Source: an uncultured Clostridia bacterium (GTDB lineage: Bacteria; Bacillota; Clostridia; Christensenellales; UBA1242). From it: a stretch of DNA of 60,662 nt. The position numbers and the translations under genes are program-made. The notes below the pieces were generated by a model. That model was not told the origin of the DNA, did no database searches, and saw nothing but the letters and a program-made list of their open reading frames with translations. Below, one piece after another: positions 55,505 to 60,662 of the stretch. The stretch lies in the NCBI GenBank assembly GCA_944383245.1, contig CALWOU010000005.1:1-60662 (forward strand), given 5' to 3'. Positions within the stretch are counted from its first letter, which is position 1; every line of letters begins with the position of its first letter.

Positions 55505-58500
55505 TTACTCGTCTAAATCATCGAATAACTCAGATTCATCAAATGCAGTGTTGTTAACATCTTGCTCGAAATCGTTTTGAATATCGTCAAATTCAAGTGT
55601 GACATCGTCAAGCGATTGTTTGTTGACTGGTTCAACTGCTGTAACTTCCTCGCCTTCTTCGCTAACTTCGTTGATTGTGAGTTCGTGATTATCTGCAGTT
55701 AAAATTCTAACGTCTAAGCACAATCCTTGCATTTCTTTAACCAAAACTTTGAATGATTCTGGCATTCCTGGTTCAGGAATTGGCTCGCCACGAACGATTG
55801 CGTCATAAGTTTTGATACGACCTTCAACATCGTCCGATTTAATTGTTAACATCTCTTGAAGAAGCCTTGATGCACCATAAGCTTCCAATGCCCAAACTTC
55901 CATTTCACCGAAACGTTGACCACCTAGTTGACCACGTCCGCCAAGAGGCTGTTGAGTGATAAGTGCATATGTTCCAATTCCACGCGCGTGAATTTTATCT
56001 TCAACCATATGGTTAAGTTTTAACATATACATTACGCCAACAGTTGTTTTATTTTCAAATGGAAGGCCTGTTCTTCCGTCGTATAGTTGCATTTTTCCGT
56101 CCTCAGGTAGACCATTTGCACGCAACAATTCTTTGATTTCTGATTCTTTTGCACCATCGAATGCTGGAGTTGCAACCTTCCAATCAAGTTGCTTTGCAAC
56201 CAAACCTAAGTGAGTTTCAAGCAATTGACCTAAGTTCATACGCGAAGGAACACCTAGTGGATTTAACACAATATCCACAGTTTCTCCGTTTGCCATATAT
56301 GGCATATCTGATTCAGGAAGAACAACAGAAACGACACCTTTATTACCATAACGACCAGCAAGTTTATCACCAACTTGAAGCACACGTTTTTGCGCGATGT
56401 ACACTTTAACTACCATATTTACGCCCGCATCAAGTTCGTCTTTATTCTTTCTAGATAAGATTTCAACGTTAACTACGACACCTTCCTCGCCGTGCTTAAC
56501 TTTAAGGCTTGTGTTTTTAACTTCTTTAGTTTTCTCGCCAAAGATTGCTTTAAGTAGTCTTTCTTCTGGAGTTAGGTCAGTTTCGCCTTTTGGTGTTACT
56601 TTACCAACCAAAATATCGCCAGGGCGCACTTCTGTTCCAATACGAACAATACCATTTTCATCAAGATTTCTAAGCGCATCTTCGCCAACGCCTGGGATGT
56701 CTGCCGTGATTTCTTCATCGCCAAGTTTTGTGGTGCGTGCCTCAGTTTTCACTTGTTGAATGCTAATTGAAGTGAATGCATCTTCTCTAACTATTCTTTG
56801 GTTAACTAAAATAGCATCTTCGTAGTTATAACCTTCCCAATTCATAAATGCGATTGTCATATTTTTACCAAGTGCCAATTCGCCTTTATCTGTGGATGCT
56901 CCGTCTGCTAAAACGTCACCTTTTTTAACCTTTTCTCCCTTTGTTACAAGAGGTTTTTGATTAAAGCAGGCTTTTTCGTTTGTTCTTTCAAATTTTCTAA
57001 GTTTGTGGTTAACGATTGAGCCGTCTGCATATTCCATTGTGATGTAGTCTGCTGAAACGTATTTACATTCACCGTCTTGTTCGGCAAGTATCATAGCGCC
57101 AGAGTCAACCGCCACCTTATGCTCGATACCCGTTCCTACGATTGGGCTGTCTGTTCTAATTAATGGCACTGATTGACATTGCATATTAGTACCCATCAAC
57201 GCACGGTTACCTGCGCAGTGTTCAACGAAAGGAATAAGACCAGCACCAACTGATAACAACTGCCTTGAACTGATATCAACAAGGTCTATCATACTTGAAT
57301 CAACGTGAACTGTTTGATTGTATGTTCTGCAGTCGACAAATCCTGGTTTTATAACGTTGTTATCATCCACATCAATTGTGGCTTGTGCAATGTAGTGACC
57401 TTTTTCTTCATCTGCCATTAAATATACAACATCGTTTGTGATTTGATGAGTTTTAGGGTCTACTTTTCTATAAGGAGTTTCAATAAATCCATATCTATTT
57501 ACGCGCGCATAAGCGGCAAGTGAAGTCATAAGACCAATTGATTGACCTTCTGGAGTTTCAACCACACAGATACGTCCGTAGTGAGAAGGATGAATATCAC
57601 GAGTTGAAGGAGTGGCACGTTCTTTCTTAACACCGCCAACACCTAGCGAACTCAATCTGCGTTTGTGTCTTAGGCTTGCTGCTGGGTTAATTTCATCCAT
57701 TAAGCCACTTAATTGGCTAGTTGCCATAAATTCTTTAAATGCTTTGTTGATTTGCCTTGCGTTAACGATTTGGCTAGGAGTTGCGTCAGTTAAATCACGG
57801 CTTTGAAGAGCTTCACGAACCTGAGTTTGAAGTTTTTTCATACCGCTTCTAAATTCATCGCGAAGAAGTTCGCCACAAGTTGCAACTCTTTTCATTGTTA
57901 AACTATCAATTTCATCTGTTTCGCCAAGGCCATCAATCAAATTTAAGTGATAACTAACAAGCGCTATTAAATCATCCAAAGTCATTTGGAAATCAACTAA
58001 TTTTCTAGCATTTTGTTGAATTGCGTTCTTAAGCCCTGCCTCATCGTCCTTATACTCTTTCATTATCTCTTGAAGAAGTGGCAAATAAACAAGTTCAGTG
58101 ATTCCAAACTCTTCAGGGTCAAGTTTAGCATATGCTTTAAGGTCAACACGTTTATTTCCAACAACGCGCACCAATTTTTCGCCAACTAAAACGTTAACTG
58201 AGTTAATACCCGCATTTTGAATAGCAATTGCCATATCGTGAGTGATAAGGTCCCCCGCTTTTGCGTAAACTTTCTTTCCAAGTTTAATATCTTCGCCTGC
58301 GATTTGGTCAGTTATACGATTTGCAAGTGACAATTTCTTATTAGTTTTAAATCTTCCTGCCAACTCTAAATTGTAGTTTTGTGGGTTGAAGAAACGGTCA
58401 TTAATGTATGCTAGTGTGTTGTCTGGGTTAGGAATTTCACCAGGACGAGTGCGACGACCAAATTCAATCAATGCATCCTCTTGCGTGATTTGTGGTTCTT

Positions 58501-59179
58501 TCTCTAAAGTGTTAACCATAAAAGGATGATTTGCAAAAATTGATAGGAGTTCGTCGTTTGTGTAGCCAAAACATTTTAGCAACACACCAAGACTCATTTT
58601 GTATTTATTTTCAACCATAACACGCAATGTGTCGCCCGTAACTTGCTCAGTTTCCACTCTTATTCCGTGGTCTGGGGCTAACATTCCGTGATAGTCCATT
58701 CTACCAAATTTATTTATTTCTCCGTCAAAAATAACACCAGGAGATTTTTTGAATTGGTTTAAAATAACACGTTCAACACCATTCCAAATAAATCCACCGT
58801 CGTTTGACATATATGGCACGTCGCCTAAGAACACATCTTGGTCCATAACTTGACCGGTTTCCTTAACAAGCAAACGAACAGTTACAGTTAGTGGAACTGT
58901 GTAACTAAGTTGTTTGGTTTTGCAAGTTGACCATGAATATTTTGGTGTGTCGCCAACTGTATATGCCAAAAAAGACAACTCTGCTTTATTAGAGTAGTCT
59001 ATAATCGGATTATATTCGTTCAAAACCTCACCAATGCCAACGTCTTTAAACCAAGCGTAACTTTGTTTAGGTATGCTTAACCAATCTTGCACTTCATATG
59101 GAATAACCTTTTTGGAAAAGTCGTGGCGAACAGCCTTTCCATTCTTGACTTTTTTAATGTTGAGTATGTTTGAATCCAT
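55505..59179 (-). CDS. rpoB: DNA-directed RNA polymerase subunit beta
   Basis: Second-largest RNA polymerase subunit. The 1,224-residue protein has the fork-loop/rifampicin region TSQLSGLMDEINP followed by HKRRLSSLG near residue 480, the HYGRICVVETPEGQSIGL stretch, NMTIAFMNWEGYNYEDAI, KLAGRYGNKGVVS, and the C-terminal GGQRFGEMEVWALEAYGA. The rifampicin-pocket sequence departs strongly from other Firmicutes (see findings). It ends in an acidic tail (FDESELFDDLDE). AAGGAG lies 7 nt before the ATG. rplL-rplJ are not upstream; the operon begins here from its own promoter. Confidence 0.98.
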   Translation of the reverse strand: MDSNILNIKKVKNGKAVRHDFSKKVIPYEVQDWLSIPKQSYAWFKDVGIGEVLNEYNPIIDYSNKAELSFLAYTVGDTPKYSWSTCKTKQLSYTVPLTVTVRLLVKETGQVMDQDVFLGDVPYMSNDGGFIWNGVERVILNQFKKSPGVIFDGEINKFGRMDYHGMLAPDHGIRVETEQVTGDTLRVMVENKYKMSLGVLLKCFGYTNDELLSIFANHPFMVNTLEKEPQITQEDALIEFGRRTRPGEIPNPDNTLAYINDRFFNPQNYNLELAGRFKTNKKLSLANRITDQIAGEDIKLGKKVYAKAGDLITHDMAIAIQNAGINSVNVLVGEKLVRVVGNKRVDLKAYAKLDPEEFGITELVYLPLLQEIMKEYKDDEAGLKNAIQQNARKLVDFQMTLDDLIALVSYHLNLIDGLGETDEIDSLTMKRVATCGELLRDEFRSGMKKLQTQVREALQSRDLTDATPSQIVNARQINKAFKEFMATSQLSGLMDEINPAASLRHKRRLSSLGVGGVKKERATPSTRDIHPSHYGRICVVETPEGQSIGLMTSLAAYARVNRYGFIETPYRKVDPKTHQITNDVVYLMADEEKGHYIAQATIDVDDNNVIKPGFVDCRTYNQTVHVDSSMIDLVDISSRQLLSVGAGLIPFVEHCAGNRALMGTNMQCQSVPLIRTDSPIVGTGIEHKVAVDSGAMILAEQDGECKYVSADYITMEYADGSIVNHKLRKFERTNEKACFNQKPLVTKGEKVKKGDVLADGASTDKGELALGKNMTIAFMNWEGYNYEDAILVNQRIVREDAFTSISIQQVKTEARTTKLGDEEITADIPGVGEDALRNLDENGIVRIGTEVRPGDILVGKVTPKGETDLTPEERLLKAIFGEKTKEVKNTSLKVKHGEEGVVVNVEILSRKNKDELDAGVNMVVKVYIAQKRVLQVGDKLAGRYGNKGVVSVVLPESDMPYMANGETVDIVLNPLGVPSRMNLGQLLETHLGLVAKQLDWKVATPAFDGAKESEIKELLRANGLPEDGKMQLYDGRTGLPFENKTTVGVMYMLKLNHMVEDKIHARGIGTYALITQQPLGGRGQLGGQRFGEMEVWALEAYGASRLLQEMLTIKSDDVEGRIKTYDAIVRGEPIPEPGMPESFKVLVKEMQGLCLDVRILTADNHELTINEVSEEGEEVTAVEPVNKQSLDDVTLEFDDIQNDFEQDVNNTAFDESELFDDLDE

Positions 59180-59620
59180 TCATTAACTCCTTATTAAGTT
59201 GTATTACCGCGAGCCATTCACAATATCTAGAACTAGCGATAATTATTCATACTAGACGAGTTTAACATAATCTTCAACTAATGTCAATAGTTTTTCACAA
59301 CTTTTTTTAATAATTTTTTCCACCTAAACAAAACTTAAACTGCTTATAATGAATTAATTCATAAATATTGATGTATGTACAAAATTAGTATTGTGTAAGA
59401 AAAAAGTAAATATATGAGATATATAAAAGCGCATATAACTTAAAATTTATTACTCATAAATAGTTATTTACAAAAACATAAAATCGTAAGATTATATCAA
59501 ATTATGAAATTATACTATAACATCTAATCACGAAATTATGTTAGAGCATCTAAATATGTTGTATACGTTAGGTAGTTACACGTAACCTACTAAACGAACA
59601 CTCAAACTAAGCAAATTCAA
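59180..59620. other. 441-bp intergenic region upstream of rpoB
   Basis: Contains the rpoB promoter and leader, a perfect 12-bp palindrome TGAATTAATTCA near 59350, and an imperfect hairpin around 59570-59600 (GTAGTTAC / GTAACCTAC) without a T-tract, 20 nt past the stop of the subtilase-like gene. No gene is seen. Confidence 0.55.
59259..59287 (-). promoter_or_regulatory. rpoBC operon promoter
   Basis: On the minus strand TTGACA (59282-59287), 17 nt, TAAACT (59259-59264). The predicted leader is about 75 nt and contains an imperfect CTAGT/ACTAG stem. Confidence 0.8.
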
Positions 59621-60662
59621 CTAAACTTCCACTCCTGCGCGATTTTCTTTTAAGGCTTTCACTTCTTTTATTAATTCTTTTGGATTTGCTAGGTGCACGT
59701 AGTTTTTATTCATTTTACTTGTACTCTTTGCAATATCGCAAAACTCATCCCAAGTTAAGTCCTTATACACTTGCAAGCACAACGCGTACATTCCCACAGC
59801 CTGCGGAATTGTCCACGAAAAAGAACCCTCATTCACATATTGATATCCATTTTCACTTTTGTATTCCGGAATAACTTTGCCAGCACAAATAAATGAAACT
59901 CTACCATTTTCTTTTTCATAGTTATAAAAATTGGTTAAATCTTCATCGTCTGGTTTGTAAAAGGAAGCAAAATCTAAATTATCTAAATTTTCAAAATCGT
60001 CATAATATTTAAAATCTGCACATTCAAAATTTTCGCCAAATCTAGTGGAATCCACCAACACGCAACCAAGACGCTCTAATTCGTCCACTTTTAAAAGCAC
60101 TCTTTCAAAATTTTCAATGCTTCCATAAATTTTTGTTATTTCTTCTTTGCACCAATTTTTATCTTTATATTTTTCATAAACATCTCGTGAATATAAGGCA
60201 CCACTTCTAATAAGGGCTTTTATGGGTATTCCCAATTTGATTTTGCTTATAATATCATCTAAATATTTTGTGTATAATTCAATAAATTTTTCGCCCTGCC
60301 AAAAATGCACAGCATAATAATAGCATTCAACATCTGGTGCAACTCCAATATTTTTGCCTAGCAGATTTGATAAAACTCCTTCGCTATGAAAGTGCGGTTC
60401 TTGCTTTACTTCATCTTTAATATGTATGTTAGCATCGCCAAATTCAATATGTGAATTATTTAAGCAATTATCCATACATGCAACAACTATTTCTTTACCT
60501 GTTATTCCATTCTTGTGCAGTTCGCGAATTCCAAGCATTGGGTTTTTGCCACGTTCTAATATCTCTTGCGGATTAAAATCTTTTAGCATTTTGTCCGCAC
60601 TTGGCCAAATTGTGGACGAATTAAAGATTAGCATCGCCATATGTTCTTTATCTAGTTGAGAT
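59621..60662 (-). CDS. Subtilase-like (S8) serine peptidase, 5' end beyond the window
   Basis: At least 339 residues of a cytosolic subtilisin-like protein without signal peptide. The triad positions can be placed in altered contexts: Asp in VVACMDNCLNNSHIEF, His in FHSEGVLSNLLGKNIGVAPD (usual form HGTHVAG...GVAP), and Ser in GSFSWTIPQAVG (usual form GTSMATPHVAG). A ~90-residue insertion separates His from the last part. The first Met codons (60640, 60634) have no ribosome binding site and the frame is open to the right edge, so the true start is probably outside. Substrate unknown; it could be a cell-internal or peptide-maturation protease. Confidence 0.7.
   Translation of the reverse strand, partial: SQLDKEHMAMLIFNSSTIWPSADKMLKDFNPQEILERGKNPMLGIRELHKNGITGKEIVVACMDNCLNNSHIEFGDANIHIKDEVKQEPHFHSEGVLSNLLGKNIGVAPDVECYYYAVHFWQGEKFIELYTKYLDDIISKIKLGIPIKALIRSGALYSRDVYEKYKDKNWCKEEITKIYGSIENFERVLLKVDELERLGCVLVDSTRFGENFECADFKYYDDFENLDNLDFASFYKPDDEDLTNFYNYEKENGRVSFICAGKVIPEYKSENGYQYVNEGSFSWTIPQAVGMYALCLQVYKDLTWDEFCDIAKSTSKMNKNYVHLANPKELIKEVKALKENRAGVEV

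Noticed and set aside
59570-59600. Imperfect hairpin after the subtilase-like gene as terminator
   Set aside because: The stem has a bulge and is not followed by a T-tract on the minus strand.

Overview
The window comes from a very AT-rich, low-GC bacterium of Firmicutes (Bacillota) type, most likely an uncultured relative of the Clostridia. Pointers are the meso-diaminopimelate-type MurE, an FtsI/SpoVD-type PBP with a PASTA domain beside an FtsW/SpoVE-type gene, a SpoVB-like flippase, a DUF421-DUF4363 pair, a T-box leader on valS, and purine-rich ribosome binding sites. Core proteins are divergent: RpoB has an unusual rifampicin-pocket sequence and GroEL lacks the GGM tail. No species can be named from the sequence alone. 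I saw no tRNA, rRNA, CRISPR array, insertion sequence or prophage.

Layout. 1-9303 (minus) is a compact division and cell-wall cluster read as ftsI/spoVD-murE-mraY-murD-ftsW-murA-ftsQ, with neither murF nor murG in their usual places. 9410-20281 (minus) is one 10.9-kb gene for a 3,623-residue membrane-anchored surface protein with its own promoter and terminator. 20807-24921 holds rsmA, a probable ~60-nt small RNA fired divergently from it, and the T-box-controlled valS. 25295-29034 holds groES-groEL, a SPOR-like membrane protein, and a pair of half-size TauE/SafE transporters. 29139-36574 holds a 1,045-residue surface protein with a cytoplasmic coiled coil, a LysM protein without a signal peptide, a SpoVB-like flippase, an XRE membrane regulator, and the DUF421-DUF4363 pair. 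36786-45550 holds a tail-anchored J-like protein, uvrA, a small two-helix membrane protein, pepF, and an operon of two paralogous winged-helix/membrane proteins with uvrB. 45802-51229 holds a 1,283-residue Ig-like surface protein, a HicB-like protein with an unknown partner, and a small basic protein. 51682-59179 is rpoB-rpoC with a small extra gene between them, and the right edge cuts a subtilase-like gene.

How it fits together. The left cluster and the SpoVB-like flippase serve peptidoglycan precursor synthesis, export and septal polymerisation. The three large beta-rich proteins probably form much of the exposed surface; all appear held by membrane segments, since none has a sortase signal. 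Transcription units are well punctuated: many have a clear TTGaca-N17-TAtaaT promoter and a strong U-tailed hairpin. The spacers between them are extreme A/T-tract DNA.

The least explained items are the 3,623-residue protein beside the division cluster, the winged-helix/membrane pair in the uvrB operon, the four-module surface protein with a cytoplasmic coiled coil, the small RNA near rsmA, and the HicB-like pair. None can be called a new system on sequence alone.
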